Positions 47,003 to 59,084 of a DNA stretch of 64,000 bases are shown in pieces. The first letter of the stretch is position 1, and each line of letters begins with the position of its first letter. A program made the translations under genes and the position numbers. The DNA is from Aporrectodea caliginosa. Its lineage: Eukaryota; Annelida; Clitellata; Crassiclitellata; Lumbricidae. The notes below the pieces were generated by a model, which saw nothing but the letters and a program-made list of their open reading frames with translations, made no database searches and was not told the origin of the DNA. The stretch is from NCBI GenBank assembly GCA_020284085.1, contig JACEVL010000092.1, positions 228,501 to 292,500 on the forward strand, written 5' to 3'.

Positions 47003-48510
47003 GGTTCGGGGCCGTTATTCGAGAACGCTATTACGAAGTCCCACCCACAAGTCCACATATTCCGGGGGTCCACTATTGCGGGGGTCCGCTATTCCGGGGT
47101 CCGCTATTCCGGACTAATGAAGACAAATATACAGTATATGTATATATGTACAATTGTACATTATAATAGTATATATATATGCATGTATATGTAATCGATT
47201 TATATATATACATGTTTGAATATGTATACATATGTTTGTATATAACTTATGTATATATAGATCTATATATACATGCACAAATGTTTATATATGTATATAC
47301 ATCTGGATATATATGAAAATATATATATATCTGTGTGAATATGTTACGTATCGATAGTCCGAAGGTTCGATAGTCCGAGAGGTTCGATAGTCCTAAGGTT
47401 CGATAGTCGAGAAGGTTCGATAATCCGAAGGTTCTATAGTCGAAAGTTTCATAGGAAAACATATATGTATATGTACATATTTATGTATATGTACATTATA
47501 TGTAAATTATATATATGCATGCATACGTATATGTTTGTATATATAATATATATATATATATACATGTACATATGTTAGCCTATATATATATATATGGATA
47601 TAGGTACATATATATATGATGATATATGTATATGTATATATACATAAATATATGTGTGTGTGTATATATGTATATATATATATATATTCATATATGTATA
47701 CATGTATTTATGTATTTATGCATATTTAAATACATAAATATGTACATATTTATAGCTAGATACATATACATGCATATACATACATAATGTGTATATATAT
47801 ATACATGCACAAACATAATTTATGTATATACATACATATATGTATACTTACACATACCTATAGGCCTACATACATATATACATATATATGTACATATACA
47901 TATAAATATACATATATATATACATACATAAGTACATATATACGTAAATACATATATATATACATGTACGTAAACACATACATCTATATACATGTATAGT
48001 ATACACATAAATATATACATATAGATACATACATTTATGTATATACATACATATATATATATATATTCACATCTGCGCACATAATTATATATATCATATA
48101 TATATACTTATATTCATATATATATATATGACATATGTACATGTATATAGATATAAGTACATATGTATACAAACATGCTTATATATACATATAATGTAGA
48201 TATACATAATTATATATATATGTACATATACATATATGTTTTTAGCACGACACTTTCGGACTATCGAACCTTCCGGACTATCGACCTGTTCCCGTGTGAA
48301 TATGTATATATATGTATATACATATATGTAAGTATCTATATTTATATATGTATGTATATATATGTATATAGATGTATGTGTATATGTACATGTATATGTA
48401 TATACGTATATATATATGTAATTATGTAAATACATATGTGTGTGCATGTATACATGTTTTTGTACATATATATGCATTTGTGTCTATATGTATGTATAGT
48501 TATGTGTAAG

Positions 48511-48552
<42 letters not shown>

Positions 48553-48921
48553 GTATTATGTATATACATGTATGTTTGTAGTTATACATATGTACATTTG
48601 TACATACATAAATATATATATACTTACATGTAAGTATATGTATATTCATGTATATATACAGGTATGAGGTATTTAAACACATATTCATGCATAAATATTT
48701 ATTTACTTACACATACCTATACATACATATATACACATATACATATACATATATGTATATCTACATATATATACACACACATATATTTACATAAGTACAT
48801 TTATATATGTATTTACATATATATACATGTACATATACATATACATCTATATATACATACATATATACATATAGATAGGCTACATACATATGTATATATA
48901 TTACATATATAAACATATATG

Positions 48922-48955
<34 letters not shown>

Positions 48956-49241
48956 ATATATACATATGCACACATATATCTATATATATGCACTAATATC
49001 CAAATATATAACATGAATATAGATATAAAAACAGTTGTATATATAAACATATAAGCATATACAAACATATATATACATGCATATATATACATATAATGTA
49101 CAATTGTACATAATTATATACATATATATTTGTCTTCATTAGTCCGGAATAGCGGACCCGGAATAGCGGACCCCCGGAATAGCGGACCCCGGAATAGTGG
49201 ACCCCCGTAATAGCGGCCCCCCGGAATAGCGGGCCGGTACC
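47003..49241. mobile_element. 2.2-kb foldback-type element with GGTCCGCTATTCC arrays and 8-bp target duplication
   Basis: Flanked by CTTAAACT at 46995-47002 and 49242-49249. Left end GGTTCGGGGCCGTTATTCG; right end in reverse GGTACCGGCCCGCTATTCC. Each end continues with 4-6 units of GGGGTCCGCTATTCC or variants, then CGGACTAATGAAGACAAATA in inverted copies. The 2-kb interior is almost pure TATATACATA-type sequence and carries a second inserted element (47344-48293). There is no coding capacity. An 8-bp duplication is shared by hAT and some other DDE superfamilies, so the class is open. Confidence 0.82.
47344..48293. mobile_element. Foldback-type element nested in the 47003-49241 element
   Basis: Array of CGATAGTCCGAAGGTT-type units at left (47351-47453, about seven copies). 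The inverted array at right (48245-48290, about two and a half copies) has CACTTTCGGACTATCGAACC. The inner edges also pair (AAAACATATATGTATATGTA). The direct repeat GTGTGAATATG occurs at 47333-47343 and 48294-48304 and is read as its target duplication inside the host element. There is no gene. Confidence 0.75.
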
Positions 49242-49533
49242 CTTAAACTAGGGCAGACAGATTCACAGCAAACAACGACAACAACTAAGCTGTGGCAAAA
49301 GACCTTGACTTATTTCAAAGAAAATCAACCACACTGATGACAGGATGATTAGGTGGACTTTATCTCCTGACTAACAAATTACATCTGTACACAGAACTCC
49401 CAATGCCCAAATGCCACAATCTACACTAGGTAGTAGGTACAGCAATGTATGTTCATATCACACCCCTAATCCCCTATAAAGAATGCCTACCTATCCTGCC
49501 TTGCAATGAGCTACTGCTCTTGTGACTTGTAGC

Positions 49534-50419
49534 CAGACTTGTATACGAGACATAAAACTCGAGACCGAGACCGAGACCGAGACAGTGGGGTTCGAGACCG
49601 AGACCGAGACCGAGACAGTGGGGTCCGAGACCGAGACCGAGACGAGACACCAGGTCCGAGACAGTTCGAGACAGTTCAAAACGAGTGAAATGCACATAGG
49701 ACTCAAGTCCAGAAACAATTTTTCTCAAGTTTTGAAGTCTAATACAAAGGGTCAAGTAACTGAAATCAGCCGATCACCTGAATTGTATAAACTATAAAGA
49801 AATTAAATATTTCAGCTATTCTGAAATCTTCTAAATGATTCTAAAATTTAAACCCACAAAATTCCATAAAAATTCGCTTATGTTGGCTTTACACAAACGA
49901 CGAACGGCATGCCATTTATTTTGGTTTTCATTGATTTCAAACTGCGTGAATGCAAATTTCACGATTTCAGGTTCTTTATGAGACATTTTAAGATATTTGG
50001 AAATTTTGGACTGAAACTACAAACTTAAGACTCCTTTTTTCAATACTCTTAAATCTTAATACCAGAAACACCGCTTTTTAAACTTTCTGTCTGTTTGCGT
50101 GTTTGGCACTTCCAATTAACTAGTTACCCATTCAGCACAAGACAATTTTACAGCGCAATACTGTACGAAGTTCCGAACAAATTACTGTTTGTACGAGAAC
50201 TTTGGAGACCGCTTCTACAAGAGAACAAGACTTTCGCTTCGAGACAATTTCCAAAAAGCCAAGACTTTCGTTTCGAGACAGTTTCCAAAAAGTCGAGAAA
50301 TGATCTCGAGACCGAGACCGAGACCGTGGGGTCGAGGCCGAGACCGAGACCGAGACATCGAAAAACCTGTCTCGAGACGTCTCGAGACCGAGACACTGTC
50401 TCGAGACAATCCAACTCTG
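49534..50419. mobile_element. hAT-type MITE rich in CGAGACCGAGAC repeats
   Basis: Target duplication CTTGTAGC at 49526-49533 and 50420-50427. Left end CAGACTTGTATACGAGAC; right end in reverse CAGAGTTGGATTGTCTCGAG. The CAGAsTTG start plus 8-bp duplication is the hAT pattern. Both flanks of a 500-bp AT-rich core carry the hexamer array GAGACC in the same orientation, with AGTGGGGTYCGAG and CGTGGGGTCGAGG interruptions. There is no transposase. It is 886 bp long. Confidence 0.88.
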
Positions 50420-50427
50420 CTTGTAGC

Positions 50428-51935
50428 CAGACATTGCTGATAGATTACCACTAAAATGACACAATACTACCTGGATGTCACGCCATAACAGTTGTTTGTG
50501 ATTGATTTCCAGACAAAACTGCATTCTAGCTGCATGAATGCTGTTACGTAACATTTTAACAGTGAAGCAGAAGAGCAGTCTACTAAGTCAGGCATAAAGT
50601 GTTAGGCATTTTGTTAGCCTCGGCATATGAGGGTGGGTGACCACTGCACTCATTATAGCTCAGTTGACTGGGGGCACAAATGGAGCATAAAGCCCTGCAG
50701 CAAATGTCAGCCCTGGTAAGCATTTGAACTCCTTCCCTCTGACCTCTCAATTAACAGTCCATCACGTTGACCAATATATACTATCCGACGTCCGTACTCA
50801 AGGAAAGCCAGATGAAAATTCTGAGAAACATCCTGTTAAGGTAAGTAAAAGTAAAGCCAGTCAAGGCAAGATGTGGTAGCTCAAGGTGTTCTGCTCATTC
50901 ATTATAATTACGCCTTACACATGACTATCTATTTAAGTGACACATAAAAGCTACGCACCGGTGATAAAAACTCATGATAAACTACTGGTAAACATTTCAT
51001 CAGCTGGCAAACATCGGCCTTGGAATTGAGAGCAGTCTCTAAGCCATCATCATTCTCTCACAGAAAAGAAGCTCAGATCAAAACATATTTTCTGAATATA
51101 GAATGTTCAATGCAACGAACATATTTACAGAATACCAGCAACAAAATAGCGCCAACACATCCACAGCTCTATAAATATAAGCGGCATCCCATAGCCAGAA
51201 GATGCAGTAGCAGACAAGATGTTACAGCACTATAGTTGTCTTGATGAAACTCAAGATGTAATGTAATCTGTATGAGATCTACACAACGCATGCCACACAT
51301 TCTTGGAAGGTAAGTTAGAGTAATTGGACCTTTATTACGTGCATGCCAATGATTCCTTGTTCAGCCCGTTGATATATGGCCCATTACGAATTGTGCTACT
51401 AACTTACTTATTAACAACAGTCCTCAAAGCCACAGGCCAGGGGTTGGTGGATCATTTGACTCAAGCACAAACAAACATTAGCAATACAACAAAAAGACAA
51501 AACAGTCTATTACAGCTACAGGTTACACAAATAAACTGTCAGTGTCATAGGACGGACTCACCACAATTCAAACCCATACACTACTGATCAGTCACCATGT
51601 CAACCAGATGGCTTTCACATATAGGTAGAGGCTGGGGGTCAGATGGCATGTGCCCCCCCCCAATTTCGGGCATTCCTGTTTTACGGGAAAATAGGGAATG
51701 GAGAAATTCTGAACAAACTATTAGAAGCTCTGCAATCAGTATTACACCATGCAATCTCCCAGCTCCAACATGCCCGAATTGGAATAGAACCACCATAACA
51801 TTTACAGCTTTATTCATTGGTGTACTAAATAATTATTCGCTTATAGCATCCAACATGTGGCCTGGGTACCGACTTATGAAAAGAATTAAATTCAAGTTGT
51901 TGCACTCCACTTTTCAGCATGCAATTCCGAAACTC
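50428..51935. other. Unassigned, with a SINE copy at 50600-50795
   Basis: No gene is recognised. The open frames here (51020-51235, 51324-51587) have no family features. Confidence 0.5.
50600..50795 (-). repeat. SINE copy (same family as 59085-59360)
   Basis: Shares GCATATGAGGG, CTCATTATAGCTCAGTTGACT-like and CCTCTCAATTAACAGTCCA-like blocks with 59085-59360, but is more diverged. Its tRNA-like part (plus-strand TTTGAACTCCTTCC) is degraded. Confidence 0.55.
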
Positions 51936-52110
51936 AGTGTTGTGTGCAGAAATTTCAGATTGTTTCAATGATCATTCAGATACTTCGGAGGATGAAAACA
52001 TATCTGCAGGGTAGTAGAAATTCACGGCAAAAAAATCAAAATTCACAGTAGCATTTTTTTTAATGGGCGAAAATCACGGCAAATTGACGGCATGAAATCA
52101 CACTTTTTTG
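51936..52110. repeat. Dispersed repeat, copy 2 (pairs with 35786-36035)
   Basis: Same block order as copy 1 up to AAATCACACTTTTTT. Homologous continuation resumes at 52860 (TTATTTCGGGCAAAAATAAA, ATCTTGCCCCC), suggesting that about 750 bp was inserted into this copy. Confidence 0.75.
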
Positions 52111-53670
52111 CTAATATCCAACCAAACAATCTTGCAAATATGCAAGAAACGAATTGCTATGTATTAAAGTCAGCGTAAACATCCTGCTTCAAATCAAGTT
52201 TGTATTTACGAAGATCTAATCAAAGTAGGTCTAATCATATTAATAACGTAGATCAAAGCGGCTATGCGCTGTTGCTGTGTAATGTCATGCTAAGTGTCAG
52301 TCAACATTTGTCAAATAGTTTCTGCAATTGTAGACCATCATTACATGTAGAACCAAGTTCTCGTATGTAAAACTGCGACGCAAATTTTAAAAGATTTGTC
52401 CAAAATCACGGCAATTTACAGCATTTAGGAAAATTCACAGCAAGTGCGGAAAATCACGGAATTCACGGCATCCACAACTTCGTGAATTTCTACTAGGCCT
52501 ATACCTAACTATGGGGCAAGATAGACTCAATAATCTTGTGATTATCAACATTGAACGTATTGTATTTTCGTTAATTTCATAATTAGCTGTCAAAACGCAG
52601 CAAGTAACATCAATGCATGATTATGCAGTTATAGTGTTAGAGACTATACTATTATAGCTTTAGGTACTGCACTGTTCAGCACTATAATATATAATTATGT
52701 ATAGTTCTAATAGGGCAAACTACAAATGGAGTCAACTGCAGATGAACGACTTTATTGAGACTTGTTACACGCAAGAACAGAAATTCTTTGCTGTTCTAGA
52801 GAGACGTGAGTGACTATAAATGCTCGACGTCAATTATTTGGGATTTATTTTATTTCGGGCAAAAATAAAATCTTGCCCCCCTACCACTGAAATTTCCCCT
52901 ATGCCTCTGCTTTCACATTTTGCTCAGGAACTCACAAAGTGAACAATACATGAGCTAGTTCCTCAGGGAGATTGCTTAAAACTTCAAGTGTTTAAATATT
53001 AGACACTTCTGTAAGGTAACCACACACAATTGAAGATGAGTAAAACGACACTGACTACAGACCAAGATTTATCCAAACACACAGAAATGACTTTGCCTAG
53101 AGACTAAGATTTATCTAAAGAAAAAAAATGGCTCAAAACTACTTCAAACAAGACAGTAAATAATCAACACAAACTCTTTACCTTCATGCTACATAAATCT
53201 TCAATTACAATAATTGCATAGGACTAAAATTTCCTAATGATTAAGCACTTGACAGTGTGTGTGTGTGTGTGTGTCTGTGTGTTGTGTGCGCGCGCGCGCG
53301 TGCGTGCGTGTATATCAAAAGCATCCCTTAAGTAGCTTGCTACTGATGAAGCTATAGGAATTGTGGTCATTACAGCTGTCTCTTTCTTTAAGAAGCCACA
53401 ACAAGCACACTTTTCAAAGCGCATCAGGCCTTGTTCTTCAGGTCAGATAACACAAAGACTCCAACCCAGGCAGTGACAGCTTTCAACAACCACTATAGAA
53501 GTGCAGCTCAGTAAACATGGTAAACAAAGGAAGAAAATTGAATACAGCAGAAAGGTTGCTCCAGATACTCAAGAGACAAGAGTCAAGAGTCATAATGCCA
53601 AGGATCAAAAAGTAATCACAGGTGGTTTCTTACTTCCACCAATATAGCAGAAAATTGCAGGGATTTCAAT
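52111..53670. other. Unassigned, no gene recognised
   Basis: Contains scattered CACGGCA-rich pieces (52390-52500) and a (TG)n/(CG)n microsatellite at 53256-53310. The rest shows nothing recognisable. Confidence 0.5.
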
Positions 53671-54034
53671 ACAACAACAATTAGAAATGATGACATAAGA
53701 CAGCCCTTAAATGTCCAAACATCTCTATCAGACAAAGTCGTTCAGCAAAGACTCCGACAGTTTGGAAATGTGGAGAGAGAACAGGTTGACCGAATCTCAC
53801 AAAATGCACTATATGCAAGATTTGAACAAAAGAGAAACAAAGTTCTATAGGAAGATCAAGAATGTGCTGCAGGGCTAGACAATACAAATGAAGACCTAAC
53901 AACACTTGAACTAACAATGAGAGGAGAACTGGACATGACAAATGACTGAGGACAATGGGATCATTTATTCGTACCCATTACCGCCATATAGCTTGCACCA
54001 GGAACTGATGATGATGATGATGAATTCAGCTAAT
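53671..54034 (+). pseudogene. LINE 3' end with (GAT)n tail, copy 1
   Basis: Encodes DKVVQQRLRQFGNVEREQVD, a stop, then in a second frame EDLTTLELTMRGEL and WDHLFVPITAI. This matches the metazoan LINE tail RLRWFGHVER..., GRPR.RW, EDL..L.L, W...V. It finishes with GATGATGATGATGATGA at 54008-54024. A second copy of the same tail lies at 57590-57955 on the minus strand. Confidence 0.7.
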
Positions 54035-54548
54035 CCTACAAAGCATCTCCTAAGTGGTACAACATGTAAAGCTTTGTCTAGTAGTATATACAAAGTTAGA
54101 TTACAACAGCTGCCATATATGGTATTTAAATACCGTACAATATATACATTAACTGAAAGTATAACTCATAACAGCACACCTATATGCAAATTGGGGGCTG
54201 TAACTTCATATAAAATATTATCAGTCTCTGACCTCTCTCACCTCACACTCGCTCTCTCTTCTCTGTCTGATGTGTTTCTGTCTGTCTGTCTGTCTGTTCA
54301 TTTCTCTTAGAATCCCCTCCAATACACCAAAGTCCCCCAAAACATGGTCCTTGGTCTGCCAAGTGGTCTCTTCCTGTCTTTAAGGGTTTCTTTCATTGAC
54401 GCCCATTGGCTCCGTTAAGTGCTGTCCTCTTTTGCAGAGTTCCAATAACACGAGAAACAATACAGTCTGCACTCTCAGACAGCAGAACCTGAAACGCCAG
54501 CAGTTCTTTTTGCCCTGATCTTTTGTTGATGAATTGATCTTTCTAGGA

Positions 54549-54935
54549 CAGTGGTTCTTAACCTTTTCAAGGGAGCCGAACCCCAAGAGAAATCCATGAC
54601 CACTCACCGAACCCCTCAAGTTTGAACAATAATTTTTTAACTAATGGGAACAAAAGGAAATAAAAAATTGTACCAAAATGTGATACAATATTAATACATT
54701 CAATACTAGGCCTACTAACAGTTAACTAACCGTACCAACAAAATGTGCATGCTTGTAAATCAAGACTAAGTGCTGTTCATCTAAGTCTTAGATGAACAGC
54801 ACTTGGTCTTAATTTTTCAATCACACTCGTGCACTGACCCTGAATATGTATATATTTCAGAGGACCTCTGCCGAACCCCTGGCACTGGCTCACCGAACCC
54901 CAGGGGTTCGGTCGAGCACTGGTTAAGAAACACTG
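54549..54935. mobile_element. hAT-type MITE (CAGTGGTTCTTAACC ends)
   Basis: Target duplication TTCTAGGA at 54541-54548 and 54936-54943. Left end CAGTGGTTCTTAACCTTTTC; right end in reverse CAGTGTTTCTTAACCAGTGC. CCGAACCCC blocks occur near both ends. It contains a near-perfect central hairpin (54762-54810). It is 387 bp with no coding capacity. Confidence 0.92.
54762..54810. other. 24-bp-arm inverted repeat inside the hAT MITE
   Basis: Arms AAGACTAAGTGCTGTTCATC... and its complement are 24 bp each with one mismatch (a G-U pair in RNA) and a single-base loop at 54786. This is an almost perfect hairpin or cruciform. Confidence 0.9.
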
Positions 54936-55139
54936 TTCTAGGAGATCGAGGATACCCATTAGGAATTACACAACAGCGCTGTCCAGCCTCTGGTTAAGAA
55001 TGTCAATGGCAGTCCAGGTCTTAAAACCACATGGCAGCACTGGCAAACAAACAGTTCAACTTCTGTGCTAAGCGCCAACTGTAACGTGTACACAGAAATA
55101 AACTCAAGAATTTCATGAAATCAAAGAATAAGAACTTAC

Positions 55140-55204
55140 GTGCAAAGACGAAGCTGCACCACTGTCAATCATGTACCTCAGCTCATTGTCTGTCTGTATA
55201 AAAG
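55140..55204 (-). CDS. Unrecognised secreted or lumenal protein gene, exon 2
   Basis: The minus strand has acceptor TTTTCTTCCAG, then 65 bp reading (A)FIQTDNELRYMIDSGAASS and LH, then donor CAC|GTAAGT. The first two bases (CT) complete the G left by exon 1 at 60132, giving GQAFIQTD. Phase-compatible, consensus splice sites and the absence of a stop support a real exon. It leaves in phase 0. I do not recognise the family. The next exon was not found toward lower coordinates. Confidence 0.65.
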
Positions 55205-55623
55205 CTGGAAGAAAATCAAACAAATTCTTTTAAAAGACTCCTGCAAATCAACCATCCATTTAAAATATTATTCATGGTCATCTGTAACAAAAACTTAATA
55301 AATCAACATGCATAAGATGGCAGAAGGCAAACTACGATAAATGCTATCTTTTTTACAAATATCCATCAATAACAGTCAAGATTAAGAGGCATGTCCTGAG
55401 AAGGAAGACCATTTCAAAGAAATTCAAACACTATATATAATGACGGAGAATTATTAACAGATAAACCTTCCTCACAGCTTACATGACCAGGTAATGAATT
55501 GTCAACTTCAAACTTTTAGCGCATACTTTATACATAAAGTCTGTGTATTGCAATCACGCACTTAAACATCTTCACAATCTGTACCCATCACCTTTTGTAG
55601 TTTCTTGCATTATATGTCTGAAA

Positions 55624-56065
55624 CAGTGATGGGTAATTAAAGTTCTGTAACTAATTATTAAATTAGAATTTGCATTAGTTCCAGTTTCATCTTCAGAATT
55701 AGCATTTCTAGAAGAACTAATTCATTAATTAATTAGAATTAGAATTAGCACTCAACTGATTAACTAGAATTAGTTGCTGATGTCAGAACACAGAATGGTA
55801 CAAAAATGTTGTTCACTAGTTAGGCATGCAATCGATTAGATAAATATTTCAAATAATGAAAATAAATCAAATTTCAAAGGTCTTCATCCAATTTCTCCTA
55901 ATTACTGAGGAAAATATTGTTATTTACAAGAGATCAGAGTTGCACTTTGCCAACAGCACAAGTTATAAAATATTGTCTTCAAGCCTATTTCTTAGCTCAA
56001 TTGTAACAAATCTTGCAGCACCAAACGCTCGCTCCTTTGATGCTGATGTTGTAGAAATAACATGA
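55624..56065 (-). pseudogene. hAT transposase C-terminus with its terminal repeat
   Basis: The minus strand 56065-55930 encodes TTSASKERAFGAARFVTIEL and RNRLEDNIL, matching the hAT dimerisation region (P.SA..ER.FS.A..V...R.RL.....). The element end is CAGTGATGGGTAATTAAAG at 55624, a CAGTG hAT terminus read inward on the plus strand. Between them are repeats of TTAGAATTAG. Stops make it dead; the 5' part was not found. Confidence 0.7.
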
Positions 56066-57284
56066 TGTTTCAGATGCATTTGGAAAACTGAGAAATTTTA
56101 TCTTATTTTCTTGCCAGACGCTAAGAATTTTACTCCTAAAACAAGTACTTTCGAATTAATTTGACCTCACTATGGTTCATTTATGTATTGAAAGCCATGC
56201 AATATTAAGGAAACACATGAAGGAATTATGTGACATGGTGACATATTTGAGTTGAGCACTCTCCTTGAAATCCAGGTTTCAGCTTTCCCTCATATCGCCA
56301 CGGTATCAGCAATTTGTTACAGTATAAGTTACTAAAACTCAACTCGTTAGTAGCCCACACACATTATAGAGAACAGTACTAATCACATGAAACAGTGATC
56401 CTAAATGTTCATGCTCGAAAAGTTTAAGGAATACAGTACACCTTGAAATTGTATATTGCCCTGCTTATGAGAGGTACAATTTGAAGCAGGGCAATAGGAA
56501 ACACCGTGAACAGCAAGACAAAAGCATGGTTGTCCTTGACCAGATAGAAGACAAACTAAATGAGATGCAAACACATGTTTATCATAAAAGAGTAGGCGAT
56601 CACACAGATATCGGTTTACATCACTGATAACCTAATTTAGAAAAAGAAACCAAAATGAAAGTTTCACATTCACACAAGGTTCCTGTTATTAAGGCAGCAA
56701 CTGTCAACTGGCCATCAGGCATCTTATAAATAGATAAAGCAACGTAAAAAGCCACAAGCAATGCTAAAAGCAACCTCAGACACTGATGTAATTTGGTATG
56801 TTTTGTCTGGTCAAAAAACAGGGTTGCTGCAGACACATTGTGCGGTTTGTCATTATCACCTGAGACACAAGTGTCTGAGTTTAGGCCACAACTGACTAAG
56901 CTCAATATGTCATGCAACTTGTATATACTAAGTCAGTGCCTGCAGTTGCCAGATAATAGGCACTAAGAGCCTCATGGAGCAATGTCAACAGTATCTACAG
57001 ATGCAAGCTCATACAACCAGACTGCAAAATATTACCCATGGTCCACACTCCACAAAGCATAGTTTCAAGATAGCGAATACAGACATAGTCAAGTTATTCA
57101 TAAAAGCTACTCCTGATCCACAGGCTACAGTTAGACTGAGTTCTTATCGAGTTTAAAAATGTTCATCCACCATAAAAATGGTGATCATCACTCCTATCCA
57201 TTACTGAAGAAAAGGCGTTAAAAACAAGTCAGATGGGAAACTTATTAAACATGTGGTACAGTGAGGTTGAAGAAGATAAGAAGA
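56066..57284. other. Intron of the minus-strand gene, no feature recognised
   Basis: An open frame of 98 codons on the minus strand (56621-56917) has no splice context or known motif. Nothing else is seen. Confidence 0.5.
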
Positions 57285-57480
57285 GCAGCACTTGAGGTAA
57301 CCCCTGAGAGGCAGCCATGGGTATGAAAAGCAAGCCAACCTCTGCCCCTCATATGTTGAAACTTCCCACTGACAGTATTAATAATCAGTAAATTCATTTC
57401 AGAGCTGAATTTTCTGGGATGTCACTAACCACAGGAATATCATGCACCACCAGATTGAGCTACTAGCATCCTATCCTAGA
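57285..57480 (-). repeat. SINE copy (family of 59085-59360), degraded
   Basis: GAGAGGCAGCCATGGGTATGA, CCCACTGACAGTATTAAT and ACCACAGGAATATCATGCA-like segments follow the order seen at 59085-59220. The tRNA-like part is weak. Confidence 0.5.
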
Positions 57481-57589
57481 TTGTTAAGTCATCAGAAGTG
57501 GCATTAAGTGCATTCCCACTGCTCAAGGATATTTAAAAACACTGTAACAGAACATTTGATAGGTTCTTAAGGCACCATATAAATGTTCA

Positions 57590-57955
57590 GATAACTAATT
57601 ACACATACATATATGCAAATACATACATAAATACCTAATCTATATTTATGCATCATCTGATGACTAGATCGTTCATCATCATCATCATCATCAACAGTTC
57701 CTAACACCAACCATTTGGCGGTGATGGGTATGAATAAATGTTCTTCGTTGTCCTCAGTCATTTGTCATGTCCAGTGCTCCTCTCAGTGTTAGTCCAAGTG
57801 ATGTTATGTCCTCATTTATATTGTGTATCCAGTGTAGTCTTGTTCTGCTTTTGTTTCTTTTCCTTCGAATCTTGCATGTATTGCATTGTGAGGAATTAGG
57901 TCAACTGGCACTCTCTCAACTGTCCAAACCACTGAACAACTTTGTCTAAATAGTT
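57590..57955 (-). pseudogene. LINE 3' end with (GAT)n tail, copy 2
   Basis: The minus strand begins GACAAAGTTGTTCAGTGGTT (DKVVQ), followed by a RLxxFGxVER-type region. ATGACTGAGGACAA, TTTATTCATACCCATCACCG and a (GATGAT)n run at 57675-57692 parallel the copy at 53671-54034 block for block. The tail is the same trinucleotide, so both end at the LINE's own 3' terminus. Confidence 0.7.
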
Positions 57956-58339
57956 AGTTCTGAGTAAAAATCAATGTGTATTCCAAAATAATGGATATAC
58001 ATGCAGTAAAAGACACACACATACATACACACACGTACAAACACAAATATACATGCAGACATAAATATATACTCACATGTACAAACATGTACACATATGT
58101 ACATAAATTTACATATAGACATAAACACACTTAAATAAATACATACAAATACTGATACAGCAGCATTCTATACACCAAAACATTCACTTCAAGGTTACAT
58201 AATTCAACGTCTAAGATAAGAATCGGCAAATAGGTGAAAGGTCAACAATTGACCAATCAGCCATAATCTATAATCTGTCTGGTAATAAGTCACACAAAAA
58301 TATGCTTCATTACAACATGATTTTATTTATTTAAAGCAT

Positions 58340-58720
58340 GTTTTTCACATGTGCAAGGTCAGTAAAAGCTGAATCTGAGGAGCGGATGCACACTTACTGG
58401 GGACATGATAGAGTCATATGAAGTAGTGAGTCTAGTGATTTGAATAAAGGTAGTAAACAGACATTGTGGCAGAGGATTCCAAATATGTGGAGTGCTGCAG
58501 CTGCTTTGAACCTAGGTTCTAGTAGGGTTGTTAATATTGGTTTTTTTGGCAACCGATTATCGGTTTTAGAAATCCCTAGGTTCAAGCAATAAGCTAGAAT
58601 CAGAAGAATATACAATCAATGAGGGATTAGACTTAAGATATAAGGCTGGTATTAGGGGCCTTAAAAGTAAAGCATGCAATCTTAACTTAATATGGCATTC
58701 AACATGAATTCAGTGAAGTT
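58340..58720 (-). pseudogene. LINE 3'-terminal fragment (L2/CR1-like), degraded
   Basis: The minus strand gives AALHIFGILCHNVCL, equivalent in a shifted frame to HIWNPLPQCLFTTFIQ, the A..IWN.LP region of L2/CR1 C-termini. It is followed by SYDSIMSPV-like residues. A foreign TTATCGGTTTTAGAAAT piece interrupts it near 58530-58580. Confidence 0.55.
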
Positions 58721-59084
58721 CACAAGGCGACCAATGCATTTGATGAAGAAGAACACGTGCCAACCATAGAAAGAATCCTGGATATGGATCTCAAAAGTAA
58801 TTGCAATTAATGGTAGTTGATCTCATTCATATACAACATCCTTGTGAAAGGCGAACTTTGGAAAGACTTCCAAAGACAGAGTTAGCCTATTACAAGACTT
58901 TAGTGCAGAAAACCATTGTTGGCCAGTCTAACTTAACACACACCACTGGCTGCCATGTGTTCTCATTGAAATATATATATATATATATATATACAAAAGA
59001 TTTATATAAATATACATATTATTTCTATCCAGTAATAGCTAGTGTAAATACCATTTAAAATGCATTAGAAGAAGAAGCAGAACA

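Noticed and set aside
47787..49092. Many Tyr/Ile/Cys-rich open frames on both strands
   Set aside because: Products of TATATACATA low-complexity DNA inside the foldback element.
49555..50400. GAGACC arrays as a CRISPR-like repeat or a gene with Glu-Thr repeats
   Set aside because: Units are contiguous hexamers without spacers, and the whole lies inside a MITE with an 8-bp duplication; open frames such as 49522-49797 are repeat artefacts.
51581..51971. Overlapping open frames of 78 and 124 codons
   Set aside because: No family features; partly overlaps a dispersed repeat.
56621..56917. 98-codon minus-strand frame with a hydrophobic stretch
   Set aside because: Lies within the intron of the minus-strand gene without acceptor or donor sites that fit its phase; chance frame more likely.
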